Assembly (NCBI GenBank): GCA_019677205.1
Contig: JAAMXY010000262.1
Coordinates: 62,001-126,000 of the forward strand
Direction: 5' to 3'
DNA: 64,000 bases
Origin: Pinguiococcus pyrenoidosus
Taxonomy: Eukaryota > Sar > Pinguiophyceae > Pinguiochrysidales > Pinguiochrysidaceae
Shown: piece after piece, positions 1 through 8,663 of the stretch
Layout: each line of letters begins with the position of its first letter
How positions within the stretch are numbered: the stretch's first letter is position 1
Notes under the pieces: generated by a model
Database searches by the model: none
What the model was told of the DNA's origin: nothing
Seen by the model: the letters and a program-made list of their open reading frames with translations, nothing else
Translations under genes and position numbers: made by a program

Positions 1-610
1 TATGTATATACATACATATATGTAGATGCCTCGAGACGTGAAGCGTGAAATTCGTTTACACAGCGCACAGCCGCTGCAGCAGCGAGCGACGTTCCTTCGA
101 GAGAAGCCTCGCGAGCCTGACTTCGTGAAGTGTGTGAGTTCGTGGAAGTTCGTGAAGGTGTGGATGCGAGGGGAGGTTTGCATAGACGTGTGGCTCGAGC
201 ATTGATCATCAGCCGAATGCGCTTCTTGTGATGACAGCTTTTTTAACAAACCCGGCTGCGTCCCTCAATTGACCGATGCCACCAGCGAAGGATTCGGTGG
301 CGATGCCCCATCGAATCCTTCGCCAGCAGACCAGGAGGGGGGGAGGGGAGGGGCACACGAGCATTCACGCCATATAGCTGATGCCAACAACCGCACGGGC
401 GAGTCGCTGCGGAAGGTCACGCGCGGGGTTTCTTCTCCCTTGCTCCGCCAAGCTACCACGCACTACCGCGAAGCTACCACGCACTACCGCGAACTACTTG
501 GAACTGCTTGGAACTACTTGGAACTACTTGGAACTACCAAAAGGAATCACTTCACTGCGTCAGCGAGTCTCAAGGATCCTTGCTGCAGAGCCCGACGTCG
601 GTCCATTGCT
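1..610. other. No gene seen at left edge
   Basis: The window opens with a short TA-rich stretch (TATGTATATA type) and then GC-rich DNA without a convincing reading frame. Open frames here are short, basic or low in complexity and match no family I know. The only structure is the tandem repeat at about 449-535. The region lies downstream of the gene that ends at 611 on the minus strand, so it probably holds that gene's 3' untranslated region. Confidence 0.6.
449..535. repeat. Two adjacent short tandem repeats
   Basis: A unit of about 21 bp (AAGCTACCACGCACTACCGC plus G) occurs twice. It is followed by about five copies of a 10-bp unit, GAACTACTTG, one of them with a single change (GAACTGCTTG). 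The two repeats share the ACTAC core, so one may have grown out of the other. They lie just outside the coding region that ends at 611. Confidence 0.85.
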
Positions 611-1852
611 CTACAGCTCATCCGAAACGCCGAAGAAAGCTGCGATGGGTGCCCGTGCCGGCGTGAGCTGCTCGGACGGCAGAGAGAAGAGCTTCTCTAG
701 ATACTCGCGAATTCTATGAGCGAGCTCGTGGTTGGCGCTCGCCCCGCCGCAACGAAAGCAAGAGCTTCTAATCGACGACGGCAGCTCGGGGAGCGAGTCG
801 GCCTCCGTCAGGGTCGCGGAGACGATCGTGTCCATCTGCTGGAAGTCCGGATAGGAGTGCGTCACCGAGATGTACTCGGTCTGCAGCTGCTCGTTCGTCA
901 AAAAGCGACACAGCGACGACGGCAGCATCACCTCGAAGCTATCGCTCTGGTGGCTGAAGCACCCGTTCACCACGGGAATGACGCGGATGTTCTCCAGCGC
1001 CGAGGTAAGCTTGGCGCCCGAGAGGATCGTCGCGGTGGTCACGTCGAACGAGGAGCCGACGGAGGTTCCGGGATCCGGCACGCTGCCCGTGTGCAACGCC
1101 GGGTCGGCGAAAGGAGACATCACCGGTTCCGCCTCGCCTTGCCGCGTCTGGCTCGTCGCTGCGAGCGGCGCTTTGGCGGAAACCGGCGTGGACGCCTCTG
1201 TCAGCGGAGGCGCCGACGAACCTGCATCCCCGCTGGGCCTTGTCACTACGTCCGTGTCGTCCTGGCGCAGTGGCATCACCGCCGGCACCGGCTCCAGCAC
1301 GACGCGATCCTTCTTCTGCTGCGGCTGCTGCTGCTGTGGCGGCTGCGGCTCTTGCGGTTGCGGCTGCTGCGGCTCTTGCTGTGCCACCTGCGCCGCCCGC
1401 TGCGGCGTGGCTAGCGCGGTGGCTGGCGCGGTGGCCGGCGCTGGAGCTGCTGTGGGCGTCGGCGTCACGGTGGTTTCCTCAGCAGCCTCCACGCGCTTCT
1501 CCTCGTCATCGTCCGGCTCCGCCTTGAGCTCCTGCTCGGACGGCACGGGCACCAGCGCCGCTGCGGCGGCCGTTCGGTCCTCCTCGGCCTTGGGCGTCTC
1601 CGGGACGCCGGGCTTCACGGGCGCCAGCGGCTCCCGATCGCTCTCGCTGGTCACCTCGGTGTCTGCGGAATCCGTCTGCGCCACCTGCGGCTTCTTCTTC
1701 TTCTTGCCGCTGAAGAAGCCATGCGCGCCAGTCATGCGCGCTGCGGACTTGCGGATCGAGCGGAAGGGCTTCGACTTCTTCTGGCGCCGCTCCGGCGTCA
1801 CCGGCGCCTCTGAGGACGCGGACGACGCCGCGGACAGCCGATTCGCGTCCAT
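611..1852 (-). CDS. Unknown protein, low-complexity N-half
   Basis: Single-exon frame of 413 residues starting at a true ATG (1852-1850). I do not recognise the family. The first ~60 residues are basic and Ser-rich, with a KKKKK stretch near residue 55. Residues ~60-250 are a Glu/Pro/Ala/Gln-rich disordered linker with PQ-rich runs. The last ~150 residues have mixed globular composition: a region of alternating hydrophobics, a pair of cysteines in a CFRCGG motif, then a helical segment before the end at ...SDEL. The globular C-terminus is the best sign that this is a real gene and not a GC-rich chance frame. No signal peptide or membrane segment is evident. The basic N-terminus could be nuclear or membrane-binding, which is a guess. 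Confidence 0.6.
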   Translation of the reverse strand: MDANRLSAASSASSEAPVTPERRQKKSKPFRSIRKSAARMTGAHGFFSGKKKKKPQVAQTDSADTEVTSESDREPLAPVKPGVPETPKAEEDRTAAAAALVPVPSEQELKAEPDDDEEKRVEAAEETTVTPTPTAAPAPATAPATALATPQRAAQVAQQEPQQPQPQEPQPPQQQQPQQKKDRVVLEPVPAVMPLRQDDTDVVTRPSGDAGSSAPPLTEASTPVSAKAPLAATSQTRQGEAEPVMSPFADPALHTGSVPDPGTSVGSSFDVTTATILSGAKLTSALENIRVIPVVNGCFSHQSDSFEVMLPSSLCRFLTNEQLQTEYISVTHSYPDFQQMDTIVSATLTEADSLPELPSSIRSSCFRCGGASANHELAHRIREYLEKLFSLPSEQLTPARAPIAAFFGVSDEL

Positions 1853-2797
1853 CTGGGCAAGCGGCTCGGTCGCAGCGTCTTTACAGCTCGAGAGTCGAGC
1901 GCTGAACCGAACGGCGCAAAGTGGGTAGATCCGCCGCTCACCTCAATCTCGCTAAGCGATTCGCTTTGCGCAGCTCCGGGCGGATGGACCAATCTCCGCG
2001 CTCCAAGTCCATTTTCAAATCTCGCCGGCGCACATCACTGGCCAGCGGCGGCGGAGCCAGCTGCCGTTGCGGCCAGTTGCGGAAGAGAGTGGCGCTCCTG
2101 GCAGTGAAGAAGTGCGTCGGCAGCTGGACTTGATGGCTTGAGCCCCGCGGCTTCGGCGGCGTAAGTGTGTCTCTCTCGCCCTTTCCAGCAGCGTTGGCGG
2201 AGAGAAGGAGCGGCCAACGTCGCCGTTGCCATGGCGAAACTGCGGCTGCCTCATCCCCCTTGGTTGGGAAGGACTCCGTGGTTGGCGACAGCCAATGGGC
2301 TGCGTGTGTCAGATTCAAAACCACCACAAACCCACCTACGTGACCTTGTGTCGCGCGGTTTCAAATATCACTTCAAGTTCCAAATCCATTATTTTCCACG
2401 GAACCAACCAGCCACAAAAACCAAAAATCGGCTTTGCTCCAGATCGATACTGAAGTATCGGTCGGTTGGTCGGTGGTCGGTTGGTCGTCAATCGGTTGAC
2501 TCCCAGCGGTTTCGTGTTTCGTGTCGCGTGATTCGTGTCGCGTGTCGCGTGTCGCGTGTCGCGTTTCACGCGCTTTTGTCGTTCGAAGTCTCGACGACGC
2601 GACGCGTTTCCGTCGGCTTCCGGGGCGTCCTGGGCGCGAAGCGGCGCCTGTCTCGGAATTCTCACGCGCATTTCTGGATGCACATTTGTTGAGAGAACAA
2701 GCGGAATCGCTGCTGATGGCGAGAGGGCTCAAGACGGCGTGAGAGTGGCGCGAATTCTGAAGCTCTGAAGGGATCTCGAGGAGCGGCCGAGGACAAG
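1853..2797. promoter_or_regulatory. Divergent intergenic region between two genes
   Basis: This gap separates the starts of a minus-strand gene (ATG at 1852) and a plus-strand gene (ATG at 2798), so both promoters should lie here. No clear TATA box is visible. Frames in this stretch are basic and repeat-derived and I do not call them. The right half carries the GTCGG and GTCGCGT repeats listed separately. Confidence 0.5.
2461..2572. repeat. GTCGGTTG and GTCGCGT short tandem repeats
   Basis: Around 2461-2500 the motif GGTCGGTTGGTCG recurs with small changes. Around 2518-2570 a 7-bp unit GTCGCGT (also GATTCGTGTCGC) is repeated about six times. Both lie in the divergent promoter gap, 230-340 bp upstream of the membrane-protein start at 2798. 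Confidence 0.8.
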
Positions 2798-3778
2798 ATG
2801 GACGCGTTGGGGACTTTCCCCTCGCGCGTGCTCCCGCTCGTGCCCATTTTGGCCACCATACTCTTACTGGCGACGGTGACGCTGACGTCGACGCTGTTCG
2901 CTCTGTACTACGACTTCAGCGTGGGCAGCGCGTGCGAAGTGCTGGGAGGCCACTGTGACTCGGATCCGGGAGACCTGCCGTCGATCTCCTTTACGTTCAT
3001 TCCGGGCTTGTGTTACCCCATCAGTGCGGTGGGCATCGGCGTGGCGGCGGTGATGTTCATGCTGATTCTGCGGCCGGTCCACGCTGCCATCGAGGAGGAA
3101 GGCGACGAGATGCTGGGCAATGACACGCAGGTGCCCATGTGCTTCTGCTGCGCGAGCGCCGTGCCGGTGCTGCCGCATGCCTGTCATGTGACGCCCGGCT
3201 TCGAGTATGAGAGTATGGACAAGGCCATGGACGAGGAGATACCCACGATCGAAAAGTACACGCTAGAGGGAGTGACGGGCTGCGGGGCGCCCTCGTGGCC
3301 CAAGCTGAGGCTCCGCGGCACGATGCGCCTCTTGCTTGCCTTGGCCGGCACCGCGACGCTGCTGCTGCTCGTGGTCGGCGTGGTGAATCTCAAGGTGAAC
3401 GCCGCGGTGCATGGGACGGCGGCGACGTTGATGTTTGTCATGGGCATCCTGTGGCTCGTGCTGCTCACGGCCTTGCAGTCGGAGATTCTCAGCGGAGACA
3501 GGGGAGACTTCCGCTTCCGCCTGCACCTCAAGCAGGCCGGCTGCGCGATCATGCTCATCGCGATTGTCGTGGATGTTGGCATCCAGATCGCCGTGTCAAG
3601 CACACCAGCCTTTGCGGGGCCATCCAGTTGGTCGGCCGGCGCCGTCAACGAGTATTTGGTAGCCTTGGCGCTTTGCTGTGGATTCGTCTCCCTGAGCGGC
3701 GATCTGATGGCGAAGAGGCAGCGAAGCCTAGAGCTAGATCAAGCAAGGTCCGAGCTGGCCGAAGGGTTGCTTGGATGA
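2798..3778 (+). CDS. Six-helix membrane protein, DRAM/Frag1-like
   Basis: Single-exon, 326 residues, ATG at 2798 after GGACAAG. Six hydrophobic segments are visible at about 12-38, 66-92, 172-196, 204-226, 248-268 and 282-305. An acidic, cysteine-containing loop (MCFCC near residue 115) lies between helices 2 and 3. The six-helix layout, the LPSISFT stretch before helix 2 and the NAAVHGTAA stretch at the start of helix 4 recall the Frag1/DRAM/Sfk1 family, whose members sit in lysosomal, Golgi or plasma membranes. This match is by eye only. The protein could be an unrelated polytopic protein. The C-terminus is a short charged cytosolic-type helix. Confidence 0.6.
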   Translation: MDALGTFPSRVLPLVPILATILLLATVTLTSTLFALYYDFSVGSACEVLGGHCDSDPGDLPSISFTFIPGLCYPISAVGIGVAAVMFMLILRPVHAAIEEEGDEMLGNDTQVPMCFCCASAVPVLPHACHVTPGFEYESMDKAMDEEIPTIEKYTLEGVTGCGAPSWPKLRLRGTMRLLLALAGTATLLLLVVGVVNLKVNAAVHGTAATLMFVMGILWLVLLTALQSEILSGDRGDFRFRLHLKQAGCAIMLIAIVVDVGIQIAVSSTPAFAGPSSWSAGAVNEYLVALALCCGFVSLSGDLMAKRQRSLELDQARSELAEGLLG

Positions 3779-3803
3779 TAGTGATGTCTTCTGGGTATGC
3801 TCA

Positions 3804-3850
3804 GGAGCAGGAGGAGGAGGAGGAGGAGGAGGAGGAGGAGGAGGAAGAAG
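3804..3850. repeat. (GGA)n trinucleotide microsatellite
   Basis: About 13 nearly perfect GGA/GAG units lie 25 bp after the stop codon of the six-helix membrane protein, so they should be in its 3' untranslated region. The purine strand is the sense strand of that gene. Confidence 0.9.
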
Positions 3851-4111
3851 AACAAGATGGTGGAGGGTGAAGTAGAAGCAGCAGCTCCGAGGTGGTGGAA
3901 GCCTGTGGCAGCTCTCGTGAAGTCGCCTGCTGGCAGGGCGACGCTGCCGTTTTTGGAATGTAGACACCCTACTCAGTGCAGGGAGTACGGTACCAATGCC
4001 GCCAGTAGATCTCAAATCCTCGGCTCCTCGAGCAACCCAAAAATTGTGCTTTGTCGACGCAAGGGCTTCCCCGCCGGACGCCACAAGTTGCGCATACGCT
4101 TTCGTTCGCTT

Positions 4112-4190
4112 CAACATGAGACCCCTCTCATCTCATTGCGTCTGATCTCATCTCATCTGATCTCGTCTCATTTGATCTCATCTCAATCCC
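4112..4190. repeat. TCTCA pentamer repeat array upstream of COG7
   Basis: Degenerate tandem pentamers built from TCTCA, TGATC and TCTCG run for about 80 bp and end about 180 bp before the COG7 start codon. The reverse-complement form of the same pentamer type (GATGA, GAGAC) makes up a second block at 11628-11745. Confidence 0.8.
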
Positions 4191-4372
4191 CCATCCCAGT
4201 GGCCTAGTCCACCAAGAGCACAAACACGGAAAGACCCACGCCGACAGACAAGAAACCCGCTTCTGTCCACCATCGTCCAGCCATCCTAAAGCCATATACG
4301 CGACAAAGATCCAGCGTCGCGAGTCGAGAGAGAAGGCATTTGAACGCCGCTCCCCACACCCCCGGTGCGCTC

Positions 4373-7015
4373 ATGACAGACATCGACCTGTCCGCCTTCG
4401 AGGCGCCGGACTTTGACGTCAAGGCATGGGTCAACAACGTGCTCAGCGGCGCCGCTGGCGGCCCCGAGCACGCGGCGCCGGGCCTGCGGCCCGGGCTGCT
4501 GCCGAGTCCGCAGGAGCAGCTGGCGCAGCAGCTGCTGGGCAGACTGCAGGGCTTGGAAGAGGAGCTGAACGACGGAGTGGAGCGCGCGATGCGCAGCACT
4601 GCGGAGCGACTTCCGGCCACGTTGCACGAGGTGGAGAAGTTGGAGAGCGCCATCGGCGCCTGTGAGGCGGACATGCGGCACCTGAGTAGCGCCACAGAGG
4701 CCACGTTGGACCCTGCGGACGACGTGGTGGAGCCCGAAGTGGTGGCCTTGCTGGCCCAGATGGAAGTGGCGCAAGAGCGCATCGAGGTCTGCCTCAGCTC
4801 CCTCAAGGAGACCGCGAGGTGGCAGGAGCTGCTCCGCAGCGTCACCGCCGCGGTGGCCAGGACCGGCGCGGAAGAGGGCGTGGCGGACGTCACCGCGGCG
4901 GTGGATGCTCTGGAGGATATGGCGCAGTGCGCGGAGGCCCTCAAGGTGCTGCCGGGCGCCGCCGAGAGAGCCAGGACCCTGGCGCAGCTGCGAGAGGACT
5001 TCGAGAAGGTGCTGGCGCCGCAGGTGGCCGAGGCGCTGTCCAGAGGCGCCGCTGGCCGTCTGGAGCTGCAGCCCTTCGTGACGGTGTACAGCAAGATCGG
5101 GAAGATGGATGTGCTGGAGACGGCCTACTGCAAGGCGCTGCCCAAGCGCCTGCACAAGAAGTGGTACGTGTACCAGCCGGGCAAGGACGCCCTGCGCGAA
5201 TGGCTTCAGGACTTCCACGGCGACGTGACGCGCTGGTGGGAGGAGGAGAGCTCTCACGCTGTGGCGCTCTTTGAGACCGCCAGCGGAGAGGGCTCCGTGG
5301 CGCGGCGCCTTCTCGTGCGCGCGGTGCGTCATCTCTGGGAACCGCTTGCGGGGAACTTTACGCAGCGGCTGAAGGGCGCGGTGGAGCCGGCGGACACCGC
5401 GCTCCTTGCGGACGTCTTCGACTCCTCCCTGGCGACCCACCTCTCGCTCTTTGGGCAGCAGCTCGACGACGAGGTGCTGGACGCCTGGGCGCCGCTGGAG
5501 GAGGCCTACGGGCCGCTGATCACCAACTATGCCGAGCTGGAGGGAGCGAGCTTGGCGAGCGAGGGGCGGGCGCTCTTGGCTCGGGCCTTCTCCCAGAAGA
5601 AGAAAGCCCTGAACGAGGATGAAGACATCTTTCACCAAGATGCTGGCTCGGTCGAGGCGGCGTTGACCACCCAAGAGGGCTTGCGGCTGGTCGCGAGGGA
5701 CCTGGGCGTGGCCGTCTCTGACGCGGTTGGTCGCGCCATGCGGATCGACGCCGGATCCTTGTATGCCGTGGCCAAGAAGGCGGACGCATCCTGCATGGTG
5801 CCCATACTGGAAGGGGGGACGGCGGCACTACAAGAGCGCAGCAGCTCCTTTGGGAACGCCCCCGACGATGGAAGGGCGAGGTCAGGCGACGCCCTCGCGG
5901 CGCTCGAGGACGGCAACGTCTGGAGCCGTCTCTCGGATGCGCTTGCGGCGCTTGCGGCCTGTGGCGCAGTCAGAATAGCAGCTGGGAAGGTTGCGGAAGA
6001 GGTCCGGGCGGCCTTGTATCCGCTGCAGCACGAGCTACTGGGGCACCAGAGCGCCCGCTTTGTCGAAGCGCAACGGGACGACCTGCAGAGGCTTCGGAAT
6101 GCCTTGGCGCTGAGGAGGGTGCAGAAGGGTCGTCGACGATCGGACCTTGCGGCAGCGGCAGGGTCGCTGGGGGAGCACGGTGCCATGCCACTGGGGTCGA
6201 AGGCGGTGGACAGGTTGACAGAAATGGGCTGCACGCACTTTTTCAACGCGGCCTTCGCAGGGATTCGCAGGATAATTCAGGGGGTCCACGAACTGCCTTG
6301 CTGGGGACTGCAGGACGAGTCCGAGGTGGACAACGCGAACATGGGCCCGGGCGCCTCGATGACGTCCATCTCAGACCAGCTCTTCAGCGTGCTCCAGTGC
6401 ATGGAGAACTGGTGCGAGAGCGATGAAGCCTTGGAGGCTCTCGATGCCATGGACGGATCGAGGAAAAAGTCGGAAGTCTGGACGTGCGCCGCGGTCATGC
6501 AAGTGTGGGAGGACCTGGCGCTGACCCTGAGCGTCAGCGAGGCAGAGAGGGAGGACTTCAAGACCATCGCCCTGGGCGTGCGGCCGGATGGGAAGTGGCT
6601 CTCCGACAAGGACGGACTCGCCACGCTATCGGGAGAGGCCGATCCCGACGAGGAGGAAGACCGGAGCAGTCTTCAGGATCAGGCGTGGATCTGCAACGCC
6701 TGGCTCAACGTGCTCGGCTCCGGGGTGGTGGGACAGATGGCCGCGCAGATGCTGATGGTGCCGAGGTTCTCGAGCCTCGGCAGCGCGCAGCTTGGGACCG
6801 ATACGTCGTATCTCATCAACGTTTTTGAGGGCCTTGGGCTGCGGGCGCATCCGCTGCTGCAGCATGTGCATTTCCTGGCGAATTGCACCAACGAAGAGCT
6901 GCAGGTGCGGATCAATGCAGGCAGCAAAGGGCGGGGCACGAAGAAGCTCATCCAGAGATTTGATGGGGCTTTCGGACGAGCTCGCGGCTTAGCCATGCCC
7001 ATGGAGAGGCAATGA
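4373..7015 (+). CDS. COG7: COG complex subunit 7 (Golgi tether, lobe B)
   Basis: Intronless, 880 residues. Subunit 7 of the conserved oligomeric Golgi complex, a tether for retrograde vesicles at the cis-Golgi that keeps glycosyltransferases in place. The N-terminus MTDIDLSAF...PDFDVKAWVN is the family's start signature (Asp-Phe-Asp-x-Lys-x-Trp-hydrophobic). It is followed by a long helical body with heptad character at ~50-180 and, near the C-terminus, a helical region typical of COG7. The frame extends upstream to a TTG at 4340, but the first ATG is at 4373 and it begins the conserved motif, so I start there. Length is slightly above the usual ~770-850. COG5, a partner in the same lobe, is also in this window at 53004-56196. 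Expected location is the cytosolic face of the Golgi. Confidence 0.88.
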   Translation: MTDIDLSAFEAPDFDVKAWVNNVLSGAAGGPEHAAPGLRPGLLPSPQEQLAQQLLGRLQGLEEELNDGVERAMRSTAERLPATLHEVEKLESAIGACEADMRHLSSATEATLDPADDVVEPEVVALLAQMEVAQERIEVCLSSLKETARWQELLRSVTAAVARTGAEEGVADVTAAVDALEDMAQCAEALKVLPGAAERARTLAQLREDFEKVLAPQVAEALSRGAAGRLELQPFVTVYSKIGKMDVLETAYCKALPKRLHKKWYVYQPGKDALREWLQDFHGDVTRWWEEESSHAVALFETASGEGSVARRLLVRAVRHLWEPLAGNFTQRLKGAVEPADTALLADVFDSSLATHLSLFGQQLDDEVLDAWAPLEEAYGPLITNYAELEGASLASEGRALLARAFSQKKKALNEDEDIFHQDAGSVEAALTTQEGLRLVARDLGVAVSDAVGRAMRIDAGSLYAVAKKADASCMVPILEGGTAALQERSSSFGNAPDDGRARSGDALAALEDGNVWSRLSDALAALAACGAVRIAAGKVAEEVRAALYPLQHELLGHQSARFVEAQRDDLQRLRNALALRRVQKGRRRSDLAAAAGSLGEHGAMPLGSKAVDRLTEMGCTHFFNAAFAGIRRIIQGVHELPCWGLQDESEVDNANMGPGASMTSISDQLFSVLQCMENWCESDEALEALDAMDGSRKKSEVWTCAAVMQVWEDLALTLSVSEAEREDFKTIALGVRPDGKWLSDKDGLATLSGEADPDEEEDRSSLQDQAWICNAWLNVLGSGVVGQMAAQMLMVPRFSSLGSAQLGTDTSYLINVFEGLGLRAHPLLQHVHFLANCTNEELQVRINAGSKGRGTKKLIQRFDGAFGRARGLAMPMERQ

Positions 7016-7238
7016 GAGCTGCGAAAGGATAGCATAGATAGCAAGAAGAGCAAAATTTCTCTCAAACGCGGCCAACGTTCGCTTCTGCATCGCCCATCTC
7101 ATCAACTTTCCAAGCGGCAAGGCTATATTACAGGGATGTGAGCTGTGGAAATGCCAATGAACCCTGCGGATTTCCTTTAGAAAAGAACGCCAAAACGCAG
7201 GAGGAGCGGAGCGCGACGCCGCGCGGGGAGGCAAGCTG

Positions 7239-8027
7239 CTAATCCCTCGGAATTCCCGCTGCGCGCAATCGGGCTTCCAGGGAATCGCCACGATCGCGGC
7301 TGCTGCTCATCAGCTCGTCATTCTCCACCTCCATCACCGCCTTCACTTCCGGAATGTAATGCCTCAGCATGTTCTCCACCCCCTGCTTGAGCGTCACCGT
7401 GGACGACGGGCAGCCGGCGCAGCTGCCGGCCATCTCGAGATAAACGATGCCCGTCTCGGCGTCGAAGTTGTCGAAGTAGATATCCCCGCCGTCCTCCTGG
7501 ACAGCAGGGCGAATGCGCGTGGCCAGCAGCTCCTTGATCATCGCGACGACCTCGTCGTCGTCGTCCTCCGGTGCGCCTTTCATGGGCGCCTCGACAACCG
7601 CCTACGGAACCGAGTGGCCAGGGTGAGCTACCGCCCTCGTTTCCACCCCCCTTTCCGGCGAAGCTGCGCTCACCTGCTCCAGGGCTGGCTTGCCGCTGCT
7701 GTAGTGCTCCATCATGGCCGAGAAGACGGCAGACTTCATCAAATCCCATGTGACGTTGTCGTTGTCCTCTTTGTTGACGGTCACAAAGTCCTTCCCCAGG
7801 AACACCGCCTCCACGCCCGGCACATCGAAGAGTGCCTGGGCGAGAGGAGACCTCTTGATCAGCTTGGCGTCCGTGCTCTTGATGAAAACGCCGCTCTCGG
7901 CGTCCAAAACCGTCTCGTTCGGGAGGAACTTCAGCGACAGAGGGTTCGGCGTGTCGGCGGTCTGGATGAAAATGCTGCGCACGAGCGCGCGCGACAGAGA
8001 CGCTCTCCTTCTCAAAAGGGAAAGCAT
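7239..8027 (-). CDS. NFU1: NFU1 mitochondrial Fe-S cluster scaffold/carrier
   Basis: Two exons, 8027-7674 and 7601-7239, joined by a 72-nt GT-AG intron in phase 0; 238 residues. NFU1 delivers [4Fe-4S] clusters to mitochondrial targets such as lipoyl synthase. The first ~20 residues ([18 protein letters not shown]) are Arg/Ser-rich without acids, a mitochondrial presequence. Next come the Nfu N-terminal domain ([16 protein letters not shown], ~21-115) and, in exon 2, the NifU-like C-terminal domain with the cluster-binding CxxC (SCAGCPSS) and the preceding QEDGGDI motif. An in-frame GTG lies upstream, but the ATG at 8027 is the sensible start. Length fits the family. It shares a divergent promoter with the exchanger gene at 8664 and converges on COG7. 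Confidence 0.93.
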
Positions 8028-8663
8028 GCTGGAGGGACGCCTCGCGCTTCTGGCCTGTACCAAACGTGTGGCGTCGCGAGGAAGTCGACTTAAGCGGACG
8101 AAGAACCGAGATGGTTCCAGAGCGCTTTTCTTTTGGTCACCGCGGGCACGCGACACATATGTAGCATGTATCTATACGCGCGCGACACAGATACGCATCA
8201 CCGCAGAGGGCGTTCTGTAGTATCGATTTGGGGTACCGGATGCTCCGTCTGTCCCGCTGCATGCAGTATCGATCGATATCATTGAGCGGATTGAGCTGCA
8301 GCGAAGCGGCGCCTCCAGTGCCAAGGCTTTGGCCACAAAAGCGTGGCGCCATCGAGCGTCCGCTTGGCCATTATGGCGCATGCGCCTATGTGGACGCCTC
8401 GCCTTGGAAACCGCGCTCAAGGAAGCGTCTGGATAGGCCGTAAAACTCGCCGAATCATTGTTCAGCTCATCTCTGCAACATTCAGATCATCTCTGCAACA
8501 TTCAGGTCGTCAAAGTCGATATTCGTCATCGTCGAGTATCCGCCCTCGTCGGCTTGGCCGAAATTTCCGATTTTCGCCCGGATATCGCGCGCTCTGAAGA
8601 TCTCGGGTTTGCTGAGGCCTTTTGCGCTCTGATCTGCGACCGCCCGCGTCGCCGCGCTGCAGC
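8028..8663. promoter_or_regulatory. Divergent promoter region NFU1 / exchanger
   Basis: This 636-bp gap separates the NFU1 and exchanger start codons. It contains a direct repeat: a 20-bp unit (TTCAGCTCATCTCTGCAACA) at 8461-8480 is repeated head to tail at 8481-8500 with one change, then TTCAGGTC starts a third partial copy. No gene or canonical TATA box is seen. Confidence 0.5.

Larger units (their letters stand above)
3779..4372. other. Spacer with microsatellite and TCTCA repeats
   Basis: This lies between two plus-strand genes and should hold the 3' end of the membrane-protein gene and the promoter of COG7. It contains a (GGA)n tract and a TCTCA pentamer block, both listed separately. 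No further coding region is supported: the open frames across the GGA tract are only Glu or Pro repeats. Confidence 0.55.

Noticed and set aside
3797-3870. Poly-Glu or poly-Pro frames across the GGA tract
   Set aside because: They come only from the microsatellite.
4340-4372. Upstream extension of COG7
   Set aside because: It starts at TTG; the ATG at 4373 begins the conserved family motif.
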